64,000 nt of DNA from DALYLB01 sp964468345 (GCA_964468345.1 CAYXVZ010000020.1:17766-81765); one strand, 5' to 3'. Positions 18,058 to 27,419 are shown, numbered from the stretch's first letter. The notes: generated from the sequence alone by a model not told the origin. Numbers and translations: made by a program.

Positions 18058-18190
18058 CAGATCTTGCAAGATCTGCACATTGCTTTAGCCACGGGTTCCC
18101 TAAAGCAGCAAAGAGAGAAACGGAACAAACGGAACAGACGAAGAGAAAGGCATTCAGCTCCGTCTGTTCCGTTTTTCCGTTTGTTCCATT
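18058..18190. repeat. Hairpins between convergent genes
   Basis: A palindrome cagatcttgcaagatctg (18058-18075) is followed by a purine-rich inverted repeat. Its left arm is cggaacaaacggaacagacg (from about 18120) and its right arm is ccgtctgttccg...ccgtttgttcc (about 18161-18188). The latter resembles the acgaaacaaacg repeat at 48647-48720. It lies between the stops at 18055 and 18190 and probably serves as a terminator for both. Confidence 0.55.
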
Positions 18191-20250
18191 CAGGGACGAT
18201 TGTCGCGATTCGGCTGGCCGGTGGAGGAACCGGGCTCCGATTTTTCCACCGTCGCTTTTTCCAGATAGGCGGCTGAAACCACGCGCGGGCGTGGATTGTC
18301 GGCATTTCGCTTGTCGGCAACGACAGTCGCATCCGCCCCCTTTGGCGCCGCGGGCAATGGAGCCGGCATTCGATCGCCGGCAATCAAGCGACGTTCCTGT
18401 TCCTCTTCCTGTTCGGCGCGATGCACGACCTCTTCAATGCTCATCGTAAATCCGGATTGCTGCGTGCCCGAGAAACGCGCCAGATGATCCTCCGGCTTGA
18501 TCTCGGAGGGCCGAATAATATGAGGCGTTACGGTGATGACGATATCGCTGCGGGAATTGGATTGTTTGGGCGCGGAGAACAGGCGGCCGAGAATCGGAAG
18601 CATGCCGATCACGGGAATGGTCGCGCGGCTGTCGCCGCTGCTGTCCTGTTTGACGCTGGCAACGACGGCCGTCACGCTGTCCTGCACGCGAGAGATCGTT
18701 GTCAGCGAACGTTTGGTGAACGCAGGCGTCAGTTGCGAATCCGTTCCGGAAGCCTCCACGTTGCTTGATTCCAGCTTCATCTTGATCTGCACATATCCTT
18801 CGTTGGTAATCACCGGCTGAACATCGATCACCAGCCCGACATCGCGATACTGAATATTATCGACAGTCGAGCCTGTCAGACTGCCGGTCGTTGCCGTGGC
18901 AGCGCCGGTATAGGCTCCCAGATAGCTTGTGCCCGTGCGAACGGGAACGCTGCGGCCGACGACGGTCTGGTTCTGCTCCCCGTCCAGCGCATGAATCTGC
19001 GTGCTGGCCAGCAGGCGCGATTTTCCTTTCGACTGCAACAGGCTCAAGCTCGAAGGCGGCAAGCCGATGATCGTTCCCAACCCGCTGCCGAGGCCGAAAA
19101 CATTGCCTGAAATCGCGGAGACGCTGGCCAGGCCCAGGCCGCCGAGGCTCGCAAGCGATGTGGAGGTCCCGGTCGTCACCGTGACGGGGTTTCCGTCCGT
19201 GTCATAGGTGGTCTTCGTCGTCGCAATGCCGCTGGTCGCTAATTGATTTCCGATCTCTGTCGAAGTGGTATCGGAAACTTCATAGATGTTCACATCCAGC
19301 ACCACCTCGGAGCGGTTTTTATCCAGATTCTCGATCAACGATTGCGCGACGGCGAGCTCCGCGGCCGTCGCCCGCACGACCAATGCATTCAGTTGCTTGC
19401 TGGTCGTGACCTGCCGCTGCGGTCCGATATTGGTTTGAACGATGGTCCGCGTTTCATTCAGATCCGCATTGGCCAGATAAAAAGTCTTGACCAGCAATCG
19501 CTCCATTCGCTGGCGATTCGTCGGATTGTCGGCATACACGACAATCGTGCGGCGATCGGCGTGTTCAAAGATCAGCTTGTTCTGCATCAGAATCAGGTCC
19601 AGCGCCTTGGCCACCGTCACATCGCTGAGCGAAAGAGAAAAGCGCTGCACGTCCTTGAACGATTCATCGAACATCACATTGAGATTCAACTGGCGCGCCA
19701 GCGTCGTGATGGCCAGTTTCAGACTCGCGCCTTCGTTGAATTCGATTTTCTGCAACGCCTCCTGGCGGGGGCGCGTTGACGTGACGGGTCGAATCTCGTT
19801 GCTGGCCGGCAACAACACGCCCGTGCGCGGATTGTAATGCGCCGCCTCGCCCATTCCGGATTGGGCCTTTCGCTGTTCCAGCATGCGCTCCATTTTCAGG
19901 CGCATGGTTTCCTGCGTGGGATCGTATGAAAACGCGCGCGCATATGCATTGTACGCGCCTTCATAATCCCGGCTGGCGGCTAGGGCATCGCCGCGCGAGG
20001 CATACATCAGCGCCGCCATCCGGGAAGCCCGCAACATCCGCAGTCTGTATTCCGTATTGCCCGGTTCTTCCGCGACCGCCAGCGCATATTGCTGCGCCGC
20101 TTGATCCCACGCCTCCGCGTTCTCCTGCTTGATCCCTTCCTTGAAATGTTTTTTCCCTTCTTTTCCATCCGCCAGGCAAATTCCCGGCAACAGCAAAACC
20201 AGCATCATCGCATAGGCGAGCGAAGCCCGCACCAGAGCGTATTTTTTCAT
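18190..20250 (-). CDS. TPR-containing secretin (GspD/PilQ superfamily)
   Basis: This 686-residue outer-membrane protein has a signal peptide (to about LADG28) and an N-terminal TPR-like region (about 30-130; NAEAWDQAAQQYALAVAEEPGNTEY). Next come an STN domain (FNEGASLKLAITTLARQLNLNVMFDESF) and a secretin N-type domain (TFYLANADLNETRTIVQTNIGPQR). The secretin core carries the VPVRTGTSYLG, QYRDVGLVIDVQPVI and TIPVIGMLPILGRLFS signatures. It forms the outer-membrane channel of type II secretion or type IV pilus-like machines. No gsp or pil genes lie in this window, so the partner machine is elsewhere or the secretin works alone. The C-terminal tail is proline-rich. Confidence 0.88.
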   Translation of the reverse strand: MKKYALVRASLAYAMMLVLLLPGICLADGKEGKKHFKEGIKQENAEAWDQAAQQYALAVAEEPGNTEYRLRMLRASRMAALMYASRGDALAASRDYEGAYNAYARAFSYDPTQETMRLKMERMLEQRKAQSGMGEAAHYNPRTGVLLPASNEIRPVTSTRPRQEALQKIEFNEGASLKLAITTLARQLNLNVMFDESFKDVQRFSLSLSDVTVAKALDLILMQNKLIFEHADRRTIVVYADNPTNRQRMERLLVKTFYLANADLNETRTIVQTNIGPQRQVTTSKQLNALVVRATAAELAVAQSLIENLDKNRSEVVLDVNIYEVSDTTSTEIGNQLATSGIATTKTTYDTDGNPVTVTTGTSTSLASLGGLGLASVSAISGNVFGLGSGLGTIIGLPPSSLSLLQSKGKSRLLASTQIHALDGEQNQTVVGRSVPVRTGTSYLGAYTGAATATTGSLTGSTVDNIQYRDVGLVIDVQPVITNEGYVQIKMKLESSNVEASGTDSQLTPAFTKRSLTTISRVQDSVTAVVASVKQDSSGDSRATIPVIGMLPILGRLFSAPKQSNSRSDIVITVTPHIIRPSEIKPEDHLARFSGTQQSGFTMSIEEVVHRAEQEEEQERRLIAGDRMPAPLPAAPKGADATVVADKRNADNPRPRVVSAAYLEKATVEKSEPGSSTGQPNRDNRP

Positions 20251-20398
20251 GCCTACCTCAGTGTGAAATCAGGGCAGTTTGTTCTTTCGCGTGAAATTCG
20301 TTTGAGCTTCGTCCGGCGGGTGTGGGACGAGGATGCAATCCGTGTTATTCGTTTTGTCTGCTATCTCGCTGCATTGGTATCCCTCTCTCCTTTTATAT

Positions 20399-20436
20399 CC
20401 CTTACATTCCTTACATCCCTTACATTCATTACAATC
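20399..20436. repeat. 9-bp tandem repeats upstream of the secretin gene
   Basis: Four imperfect units of ccttacatt / ccttacatc / cattacaat occur in succession about 150-185 bp upstream of the secretin start. On the secretin strand they read AATGTAAGG-GATGTAAGG. Iteron-like spacing suggests a protein-binding array, but a simple repeat is possible. Confidence 0.4.
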
Positions 20437-20537
20437 AATATTTATAGGGCTTTGAGCAATTCTGTGTGCTTACACGTTGCTCAATCGAATTGGGTCCAAC
20501 TTTTTTTGTTATTTTCGCATTGTCATTATGTGAGCTG

Positions 20538-20586
20538 GAAACAGAACAGGCTGCCATTTGCAACAAATGGCAGCCTGTTCTGTTTC
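20538..20586. terminator. Perfect 23-bp hairpin
   Basis: Bases 20538-20560 (gaaacagaacaggctgccat...) pair perfectly with 20564-20586 across a 3-nt loop. The stem is too long and too perfect for chance. It could be a terminator-like or REP-like element; there is no T-tract. Confidence 0.6.
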
Positions 20587-20831
20587 GGGCTCGCGTCTGC
20601 CGGAACGCCGACTTCGCTTCAGCGTGCAGAGAGTGTGGAATGCGCGGGCTCGTCGGCGCTTTCCGTTCGCCTCTCGGAATCGAATGCAACAAAGAGGCGC
20701 CTAGGGACAGGTAGCAAGGTGAATTACATTCAAACGAAAAGCGCCGGCGATTCCGCGCATTCCGACCGCTGCGCCCGGTACGAAAAGCTTTCGATCAATG
20801 ATCCCATGTTTGCGTCGATTTCCAGAGAACT

Positions 20832-20903
20832 GACAGGAAGATAAACGACAGGAACATAGAAACAGTATCTCTATAATATTTTCCTGCCGTTTATCTTCCT
20901 GTC
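20832..20903. repeat. Inverted repeat with 23-bp arms
   Basis: The arms 20832-20854 (gacaggaagataaacgacag...) and 20881-20903 match with one mismatch and enclose 26 A/T-rich bases. No flanking gene uses it as an obvious terminator. Confidence 0.55.
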
Positions 20904-20976
20904 TGCTCTCTCTTCTCTCCATAAGCGCAACTGAAGCGCGCGCAATGAGCAAGGAATAAATACGCTTACGATGCAG

Positions 20977-21010
20977 ACTCCGGAATCGGGAGCACCATCG
21001 ATTCCGGAGT
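20977..21010 (-). terminator. Terminator-like hairpin after the 21025 gene
   Basis: actccggaatcg (20977-20988) pairs perfectly with cgattccggagt (20999-21010), 15 bp beyond the stop codon of the minus-strand gene ending at 21025. The following T-tract is weak. Confidence 0.6.
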
Positions 21011-21024
21011 TCTGTGGGCAATCG

Positions 21025-21519
21025 TTATCGACCCCGACGGCCGCCGCCACCGCCGCCCGCGAGCGACTCCACGATGGAAAGCACACGGTCATTGCTGAAT
21101 TTCTCGACCAGCAGCGTCAACTGACCGCCCGTCTTGAGATTGGCCAGCACGGCGATCTGCAGTTTCGAAGAGGCTTTGAGGCGCGCAAGGCTCAAGGCCG
21201 CCTGACGCGTCGTGATAATGCCGGCCTGCGTATCGGCGGCAGCCTGATCTCCCGCCAGAATCGCGGCATCATACGCGTCTTTGGCGGCTTCCAGCGCTTC
21301 ATCCGCTTCGGTCGGCAAACTGCTCTTATAGGCGGTGATCAGCGCCGTGATATCGGTTTCCTGTTGCGTCGTCAAAGCCGGTGCATTCGCCTGCGTGATG
21401 GCCCGCTTGAGAATCGAAAGAGCATCTCCCGTCTGATGATCAGGCGTCATTGCGAGGGCTCCTGCAACGGTGGCGAGGAAAAGAAACGTGACGCCGAGAT
21501 AGATGGTTGTTTTTTTCAT
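21025..21519 (-). CDS. Small secreted helical protein with Gly/Arg tail
   Basis: This 164-residue protein has a signal peptide (MKKTTIYLGVTFLFLATVAGALA). The mature part is alanine-rich and helical, with LTTQQETDITALITAYKSSL and a C-terminal SLAGGGGGGRRGR tail. The LTxxQ-like start and the all-helical layout recall Spy/CpxP-type periplasmic chaperones, but the similarity is weak and I would not name it so. A strong sigma54 -24/-12 motif lies about 200 bp upstream (21721-21736, minus strand), and a hairpin follows the stop. Confidence 0.7.
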   Translation of the reverse strand: MKKTTIYLGVTFLFLATVAGALAMTPDHQTGDALSILKRAITQANAPALTTQQETDITALITAYKSSLPTEADEALEAAKDAYDAAILAGDQAAADTQAGIITTRQAALSLARLKASSKLQIAVLANLKTGGQLTLLVEKFSNDRVLSIVESLAGGGGGGRRGR

Positions 21520-22039
21520 TGTTTGTTACTCCCAGTTTTTATCGATATACGAATTACCATTGGCCGATGCCAGCCAATGAACAAAAAAACGGTGCGTCCC
21601 AGCAAAAGCGACAGTCTTCCTCCCTGTTGGAATACAATGCCGCCCTCCCCTTTTATCACGCTGGAACGCACCATCGCGCGAAGGACCCTGTTTCTCAGGG
21701 CCAGCTTCGCACATAGAAAAAGCAAGGTGCGTGCCGCAGAGCCGCGCAAAGAGAAATCGCGCCGAATGCCTGTATTTATTGAGTTTTATGACTGCCCGTG
21801 AAATCCCCCAATGCATCGCGAAGACGGATTGTGGCGAATCCCGACAGGATTCCGGGGATTCGCCGTAGAAATTGTGATGGGCTTGAACAGTCGAGCGTGC
21901 CGGGAGAAGAAAGAAGGAAGCCGCCAAGAACGCGAAGCGCCGTTCGGAGGATTTCCTCCGAGGATTAACCCCGCCGTCCACCGCGTTGGCGGTGGTTGAC
22001 GTTAGCCATGGGCGAAGCCCAAGAGATGGAAAATTCTTT
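21520..22039. other. Intergenic region 21520-22039
   Basis: No credible gene. It contains the sigma54-like promoter at 21721-21736 and a short ttggc/ggccaa hairpin near 21562-21579, both on the path to the minus-strand gene at 21519. The rest is the region downstream of the CHASE2 kinase operon, with no clear terminator. Confidence 0.4.
21721..21736 (-). promoter_or_regulatory. Sigma54 (-24/-12) promoter motif
   Basis: The minus strand reads CGGCACGCACCTTGCT followed by TTTT, which matches TGGCACG-N4-TTGCT with a single mismatch and exact GG-N10-GC spacing. Transcription would start near 21710, giving a leader of about 190 nt to the ATG at 21519. Two sigma54 activators are encoded nearby. 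Confidence 0.65.
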
Positions 22040-24556
22040 TTATGGGCGGCGTCGCGTGGAAGGATGCAGTGGAAGTGCGATAGTGAAGGCGGAGCCTTTG
22101 CCGACCGTGCTGACGACGCTGATGCGGCCGCCGTGCTGTTCGATGATTTCCTTGACCAGCGGCAGCCCCAGGCCGGTGCCAACGACCTGCGACTCGATCG
22201 AGCGATCGAGACGAAAGAATTTCTCGAAGATTTTTTCGATGGCTTCCGGGGGAATGCCGTACCCTTGATCGACCACGCGGAGCAGGATGCCGGCGGCATC
22301 GGCCTCGGCCTGAACGATCACTTCGCTTCCCGGGGGGCTGTATTTGACGGCATTGCTGAGCAGGTTTCCGATGGCCTGCATCAGCAATTGCACGTCCGCC
22401 ATCAGGGGCGGCAGGTTTTCGGCCACGCGCGCGGTGAGCTGTATGTTGCGTTCAGCTGCCAGCACGGAATGATTGCGAATCGAATCCGCAATCAGCGTGG
22501 CGCAGGAAAGCTGTGCGAGATGCAGCGCCTGCCCGCCGGATTCAAGCCGCGTCAGGTCCAGATACCGGTTGATCGTTTCGCCCAGGCGCAGCGCCTCGGA
22601 ATTAATCGTGGCGAGCATCTCCCGCGACTCTTCGGCCTCGACGGGAAATTTCAAGAGAACATCGCTCAGGCCGCGGATGGATGTGAGCGGCGTGCGAAGT
22701 TCGTGCGAGACCAGCTGCAGCGTTTCGGTTTTCACTCGATCGAGTTCGACGCGCTTCGTCACATCCGAAATCAGCGCAACCACGCCGATCGGCCCGGCGA
22801 CATTCGGCTCCAGGCGAGGAAGCTGAACATCGGTGACCGAAGAAGCGGGCAACGCCGAGAGCCCTTTTTCCCCCTCGATTTCATGAGTGAGCGCCGAGAG
22901 CAGCAAGGAAAAATATCGCGGGGCGGGACTTGAAACCTCGAATTCAAGCTGGCTGTTCTGGCCTTTAAAAACATTGGTGACGGCCTGCTTCAAGGTCTGT
23001 TCGTCGAGATTGCCGCGCTCGATCAGAAATTCGGTAAAGTATGCGTCGAGCAGTTCGCTCTCGCTTACGCCGAACAGTCTCAGCGCCTCATCATTGGCGT
23101 AAATGATCCGCCCCTGCAGGTCCGCGACCAGCACGCCTTCTCCCATGCTTGTCAGGATCCGTCGAATGAAGCTCATCCGCGCCAGCAATCGCAAGGTCAA
23201 TTCATCAACCGTGCGCAGCTTCCAGGCCAGGCTCTTGGGAAGGTCGAGCAACAAGGCATCCTCACCTCCTGAAAGCGCGCGTTCTTCAGGGAGCAGAAAT
23301 CCTTCCTGACTGGCGACCAACGCTTTGAGCTTCAGGTCGAGTTGCCGACTCGCATTCAGCTGCCGATTGAAAAGAAGCGGTATGACCGCCAGAAAGCCCA
23401 TCATCATCGGCAGCAGCGGCGGCACGATCAAAAGCTGACGGAATGCGTATAAGCTTCCCAGGATGATCGCTGACAGGATGAGCAGCAGCACTCCCACCTG
23501 CCGCCATCCATAGAAATAGCGGATGGTCAGCGCAGAGCAGACAATGACAATCAATGCCGAGAAAAAGGCGATCCATTCCGGCACCCGCTGCAGACCGAGG
23601 CCGCCGCGAATTGTGTTGATGATGTTCGCGTGAATCTCGACGCCGGGCATCTCCAAGCCGCCTTCCTGCCCGACCAGGCTGCGCCCACCTTCGTAATTCA
23701 TAAACGGCACGACGCGGGAATCTCCCAGCGATGGCGCGACCGCGCCGATCAATACGATGCGGCCTTCGAGTTCGCCGGGCGACAATTTGCCGTCGAGCAG
23801 ATCTTGAACGCTGTATTGCGAGAAGGTGCGGGCGGGGCCGGCGTAATTGAGAATCATTTCGTTCGGGCGAAGAATCGTCACGCCGGGCGGCGCACTCACC
23901 GGCGGGCCGTCCAGCACCGGAATGCGGTATCGCCCGAATTTCAGCGCTCCATCCAATTCCTCGATGTCCGTTTCACTGATCCGTTCGGCCAATCGAATGA
24001 CTTCCAGGGCAAAGGCCCATCGGGCTTCGCCGCGGTCATCGGCCTTTTGAAGCTGGATGGTTCGCGCCATCCCATTCACATCCGGCGCAACGTGGACGTG
24101 TCCCATCGCCTTTGCGGCATTCGCGACGTCGGGAATGGGCGTAAGCCAGGCAATGGATGGAGGCGAAGAAGCGGTTTCGTACAACTGCGTGGTTAATATC
24201 ACGCGTCCGTTTCGCGCAATGGCTGACGCGAGGATGCGGTCTGCTTCAGGGTTTGCGGGCTCGGTATACAAGATGTCCAGCCCGATGCAGCGAACCCGGG
24301 CCTGGGTCAATCGATCGATGACGTCCGCCATGGCAGTTCGCGGCCAGGGCCACTTTCCCACGCGCTGCAGGCTGGCATCGTCGATCCCGAGAATCACAAC
24401 ATCGCCGGGGACGTCCAGACGCCCTCGCATCCGAAACAGCATGCTCATCACGGCCGCATCCAGCGAGGGCGCCAACCAGGTCACGACGGCGACCAGCGAT
24501 ATGCTGAAAAGCAGGATCAGGCTGTATCGAATGGCATAGTTGTTATTTCTGCTCAT
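22040..24556 (-). CDS. CHASE2-PAS sensor histidine kinase (second copy)
   Basis: This 838-residue kinase is a paralog of the one at 8450. It has an N-terminal TM segment, a CHASE2 domain (about 35-320; VVILGIDDASLQRVGKWPWP), and multiple TM segments (about 320-400). A PAS domain lies near 470-590, HisKA carries H618 in SHELRTPL, and the HATPase domain has NAVKYSP, DQGYGIPP, FEKFF and GTGLGLP. It is the last gene of a minus-strand operon, FecR - sigma54 regulator - kinase, and overlaps the regulator gene by 14 bp. The signal sensed is unknown. Confidence 0.9.
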   Translation of the reverse strand: MSRNNNYAIRYSLILLFSISLVAVVTWLAPSLDAAVMSMLFRMRGRLDVPGDVVILGIDDASLQRVGKWPWPRTAMADVIDRLTQARVRCIGLDILYTEPANPEADRILASAIARNGRVILTTQLYETASSPPSIAWLTPIPDVANAAKAMGHVHVAPDVNGMARTIQLQKADDRGEARWAFALEVIRLAERISETDIEELDGALKFGRYRIPVLDGPPVSAPPGVTILRPNEMILNYAGPARTFSQYSVQDLLDGKLSPGELEGRIVLIGAVAPSLGDSRVVPFMNYEGGRSLVGQEGGLEMPGVEIHANIINTIRGGLGLQRVPEWIAFFSALIVIVCSALTIRYFYGWRQVGVLLLILSAIILGSLYAFRQLLIVPPLLPMMMGFLAVIPLLFNRQLNASRQLDLKLKALVASQEGFLLPEERALSGGEDALLLDLPKSLAWKLRTVDELTLRLLARMSFIRRILTSMGEGVLVADLQGRIIYANDEALRLFGVSESELLDAYFTEFLIERGNLDEQTLKQAVTNVFKGQNSQLEFEVSSPAPRYFSLLLSALTHEIEGEKGLSALPASSVTDVQLPRLEPNVAGPIGVVALISDVTKRVELDRVKTETLQLVSHELRTPLTSIRGLSDVLLKFPVEAEESREMLATINSEALRLGETINRYLDLTRLESGGQALHLAQLSCATLIADSIRNHSVLAAERNIQLTARVAENLPPLMADVQLLMQAIGNLLSNAVKYSPPGSEVIVQAEADAAGILLRVVDQGYGIPPEAIEKIFEKFFRLDRSIESQVVGTGLGLPLVKEIIEQHGGRISVVSTVGKGSAFTIALPLHPSTRRRP

Positions 24557-25982
24557 CCGTTTGCGAACCGTCCGAGGAACCAGCCCCTGGATCCAGATAG
24601 CGATAAATCGTTCGGCGATCGATTCCCAGGATTTCCGCTGCCCTCGATTTATTGAAATTGTTTTCCGACAGGATCAACTGAACATAGCGTCTTTCGAGTT
24701 CCGCCAGCAGCGGCCGATCGTCAATCAGCGAGACTGAAACGTGCCCGTTCGATGCGGGCGCAGTCGCACCGGCGCGCTCCCGAATGCGCGGCGGCAGGTC
24801 GTTGATCGTGATGATGTGATCGACGCAGACCGCCGCCGCGTGCTCGATGGTATTTTCAAGCTCGCGGACGTTGCCCGGCCAGGTATACCGCGCGAGCAGA
24901 TCGATGGCCTCTTCGCTGATGCGAACCTTGTCGTGATGGGTCTGCGCGTACTTTCGGAGAAAATGATGCGCGAGCAGCGCGATGTCATCCATTCCCCGCT
25001 CTCGCAGCGGCGGCAGCGAGATGCTCAGGACCGTGAGCCGATAAAACAGGTCGGCGCGAAATTCATTGCGTTCGACCAGCGATTCGAGATTGACGTTGGT
25101 CGCGCCGATCACGCGGACATTGATCTTCCGGGCCTCGCGGCTGCCGATCGGCCGAACCTCGCGCTCCTGCAGCACGCGCAGCAGGCTGGCCTGAAAAGAC
25201 TGGCTGGTGCCGCTGAGCTCATCCAGAAAAATCGTCCCGCCTTCCGCGCTTTCGAACAGGCCTGAACGATCGGTCGAAGCGCCGGTGAAACTGCCGCGCG
25301 TATAGCCGAACAATTCCGACTCCAGCAGCGATTCCGTCATCGCGCTGCAGTTCACGGCCACAAAGGGCCGCCGGGCGCGCGCGCTATGCTGATGTATGGC
25401 CCGTGCAATCAATTCCTTTCCCGTTCCCGATTCGCCCTCGATCAAAACCGTTGCGTTGGTGCGCGCCGCGTGGGCCGTCAGCTTATACGCCCGCACCATG
25501 CCCGGGCTGTGACCGATCAGCCCCGAGGCCGAAAAATCCGCTTCATCATCGGGCTCCACGGCCTGCGTCGTATTCGAATGCTGTGCCGCCCGTTTGACCA
25601 GCGCCAGCACCTCATCGATATCGAAGGGCTTGGCGATGAAATCGAATGCTCCTTCTTCAATCGCCTGCATCGCGATTTCGAGCGAGCCTTGCGCCGTCAC
25701 GGCGATGATTTTCGTGTCAGGATGCAATTTGCGAAATTCGCGGACAACTTCCAGCCCATTGATATCGGGCATATAAATATCGGTCAGAACGACATCGAAT
25801 CGCTTTTGCTGTCCGATCTCGATGGCCTCGCGCCCACAGGTGGCGGTCGCCACTTCATAACCGCTCATGCGGAGCGGAACTTCGAGGGTCATTCGGGCGC
25901 CTCGCTCATCGTCTACTACCAGTACGCTCGAATGAGCTTTTGCCGGAATCGGATTTTTGCTTTTGGTTTCAATTGCACTCAT
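24543..25982 (-). CDS. Sigma54-dependent response regulator (second copy)
   Basis: This 479-residue regulator has a receiver with VDDE (23-26), phospho-acceptor D68 in LTDIYMP and AKPF. The AAA+ domain has Walker A GESGTGKE (183-190) and a GSFTGA loop in place of the usual GAFTGA. Serine at that position occurs in active family members, so sigma54 contact is probably retained. Walker B is GGTIFLDEL, and a Fis-type HTH (NKSRAAEILGIDRRTIYRYL) ends the protein. It overlaps the kinase gene downstream by 14 bp and lies 39 bp after the FecR gene. It likely pairs with the CHASE2 kinase at 22040. Confidence 0.9.
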   Translation of the reverse strand: MSAIETKSKNPIPAKAHSSVLVVDDERGARMTLEVPLRMSGYEVATATCGREAIEIGQQKRFDVVLTDIYMPDINGLEVVREFRKLHPDTKIIAVTAQGSLEIAMQAIEEGAFDFIAKPFDIDEVLALVKRAAQHSNTTQAVEPDDEADFSASGLIGHSPGMVRAYKLTAHAARTNATVLIEGESGTGKELIARAIHQHSARARRPFVAVNCSAMTESLLESELFGYTRGSFTGASTDRSGLFESAEGGTIFLDELSGTSQSFQASLLRVLQEREVRPIGSREARKINVRVIGATNVNLESLVERNEFRADLFYRLTVLSISLPPLRERGMDDIALLAHHFLRKYAQTHHDKVRISEEAIDLLARYTWPGNVRELENTIEHAAAVCVDHIITINDLPPRIRERAGATAPASNGHVSVSLIDDRPLLAELERRYVQLILSENNFNKSRAAEILGIDRRTIYRYLDPGAGSSDGSQTDEQK

Positions 25983-26021
25983 GGTTCCCGCTACTTCCTT
26001 CCTGACCTCAGGGCTTTGGCC

Positions 26022-26843
26022 TCAAGGTTTCTTTCGGGGCCCCCCGCCCTGTCCCGGGCCGGTCCTGGGAGTTTGTGGTTGTGAGGAAGGCGCTCGTTTT
26101 TCGTCGTTTCTTTCGCCGGGTGGACGCTGCGGGCCATCGCCTCGCGAAGACGGCGCGCCGCGGCCGGCCATCTGCACCGGAGTTTGTCCTTCTACCCGCA
26201 TCGTCCCAAATCGGCCCAGCTTGAATACGCCGTCATTTCTGCCGATCTTGAAAATGCTGGGCGCGCGAGGCAATTCATTGATCAGCACCCGCGTCATCCG
26301 GCCGGCGGTTAGAAAGACCGGCCGATCGACCTGGGCAAGATTCGTGACTTCAACCGCTCCTTCGATCAGATATACCTGCGTTTCTTCCTCCGCAACCTCA
26401 ACATCAAAGATCGTGCCGCGCACGGCGATCACTGCGGTCGGCGTATTCACCTTGTATGGGTTCGGCTGGCCGCCGCGTTTCTCGATCTGAATGCGCGTTT
26501 TACCCTTGAGAACATGAAATAAGGATCGCGGCGTTCCCGTCAGTTCATTCAGCATAACGGTCGATTTCGGGGCAATCACGGCCTGCGAGCCATCCGACAG
26601 CCCGATCACAAGACGCCCGTTTTTGCCGGTGACGATCGTGTCCCCGGTGAAGAGCTGGTCTTCCACTTTAAAAGAGACATTCTGCACGGCGATGCGGCCG
26701 GTCGACTGCCGGCGAATCGCCACATCGCCTTCGCTGGCAAGCACGCGCGCAATCACATAATCCTGCGCCGCCCCGCTGATGTGGCCGATGAACAGCAGAA
26801 AAAGGCAAAGGAAACTGCTGAATGAAAATTTTAGCTTTAACAT
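26022..26843 (-). CDS. Secreted FecR-domain protein
   Basis: This 273-residue protein has a signal peptide (MLKLKFSFSSFLCLFLLFIG) and a FecR domain (about 40-175). That domain shows GDTIVTGKNGRLVIGLSDGS and NTPTAVIAVRGTIFDVEVA, the same motifs as the FecR gene at 12647. The C-terminal 60-70 residues are Pro/Arg/Gly-rich and probably disordered; no beta-barrel follows here. I chose ATG 26843 because GGAG precedes it by about 10 nt and the signal peptide starts there; a longer start at 26936 exists. It heads the operon FecR - regulator - kinase. Confidence 0.82.
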   Translation of the reverse strand: MLKLKFSFSSFLCLFLLFIGHISGAAQDYVIARVLASEGDVAIRRQSTGRIAVQNVSFKVEDQLFTGDTIVTGKNGRLVIGLSDGSQAVIAPKSTVMLNELTGTPRSLFHVLKGKTRIQIEKRGGQPNPYKVNTPTAVIAVRGTIFDVEVAEEETQVYLIEGAVEVTNLAQVDRPVFLTAGRMTRVLINELPRAPSIFKIGRNDGVFKLGRFGTMRVEGQTPVQMAGRGAPSSRGDGPQRPPGERNDEKRAPSSQPQTPRTGPGQGGGPRKKP

Positions 26844-27419
26844 CTTCTGGCTCTCCGGGTCCCGACCTGCGTTGAAACTGTAATGGCGATCAGGAGGATA
26901 GTGTTGGGAATCTGCTTTCGACACACGGACAAACATAACACAACAAGAGTTCCCCTAAGAGGGACGCGCCAGAGTCGAAATGGTTCTATCTTTTTTTCAC
27001 CCCGGTCTTTTGATAGGTAATGAGGCGGGATTAGACTGGCCGCCTGTACATTGTCGCCTCACCGCTGCTGCACAACTCTTTTCCCCGCTGTCGGTTTTCG
27101 TCACACAATTCTTTACAATACTTTTCCAGGATCTTCCCAGCCGCGCTTTCCCATAGCAACAAAAGGTTCTACGCCTCAGGCCGCCGCGCGCAAGCCGCTG
27201 CGAGTCACCCGGCCCATTTTAAATTTGCGAGCGCTGTGCCCAAGGCGGCGGCTTCCCGTAAGAAACATTCCTACACACCGGGACTGGATATTCCCGCGTC
27301 GATCATATAAAACGGTATTCTTTATTTTCCAATTTACGCGCCACACTGAAAGCATGGACTTCCCGCTAAGGCTGGAACGAGGGGAGAGTCTTTCTTTGTA
27401 GGCGAAAACATCGGTCCGT
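26844..27419. other. Divergent intergenic region 26844-27419
   Basis: This holds the promoters of the FecR operon (-) and of the GT39 gene (+). A possible but weak -24/-12 sequence (GGGCACAGCGCTCGCA, minus strand 27241-27226) lies about 380 bp upstream of the FecR gene. Nothing else is recognisable and no gene is credible. Confidence 0.35.

Larger units (their letters stand above)
20251..21024. other. Long non-coding region upstream of the secretin
   Basis: This 774-bp region has no credible gene. It holds imperfect 9-bp tandem repeats at 20399-20436 and three strong hairpins (20538-20586, 20832-20903, 20977-21010), listed separately. The secretin promoter should lie within the first few hundred bases. 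Confidence 0.5.

Noticed and set aside
20454..20472. Sigma54 promoter for the secretin (AGCACACAGAATTGCT)
   Set aside because: It lacks the -24 GG; a shifted alignment leaves the spacer one base too long.
20701..21021. 106-codon minus-strand frame in the non-coding region near 20.8 kb
   Set aside because: It is built largely from an inverted repeat and a terminator hairpin and lacks a ribosome site.
22040..26843. Recent duplication of the first CHASE2 module
   Set aside because: Kinase and regulator pairs are paralogous but diverged along their length, and the FecR proteins differ in architecture, so the duplication is old.
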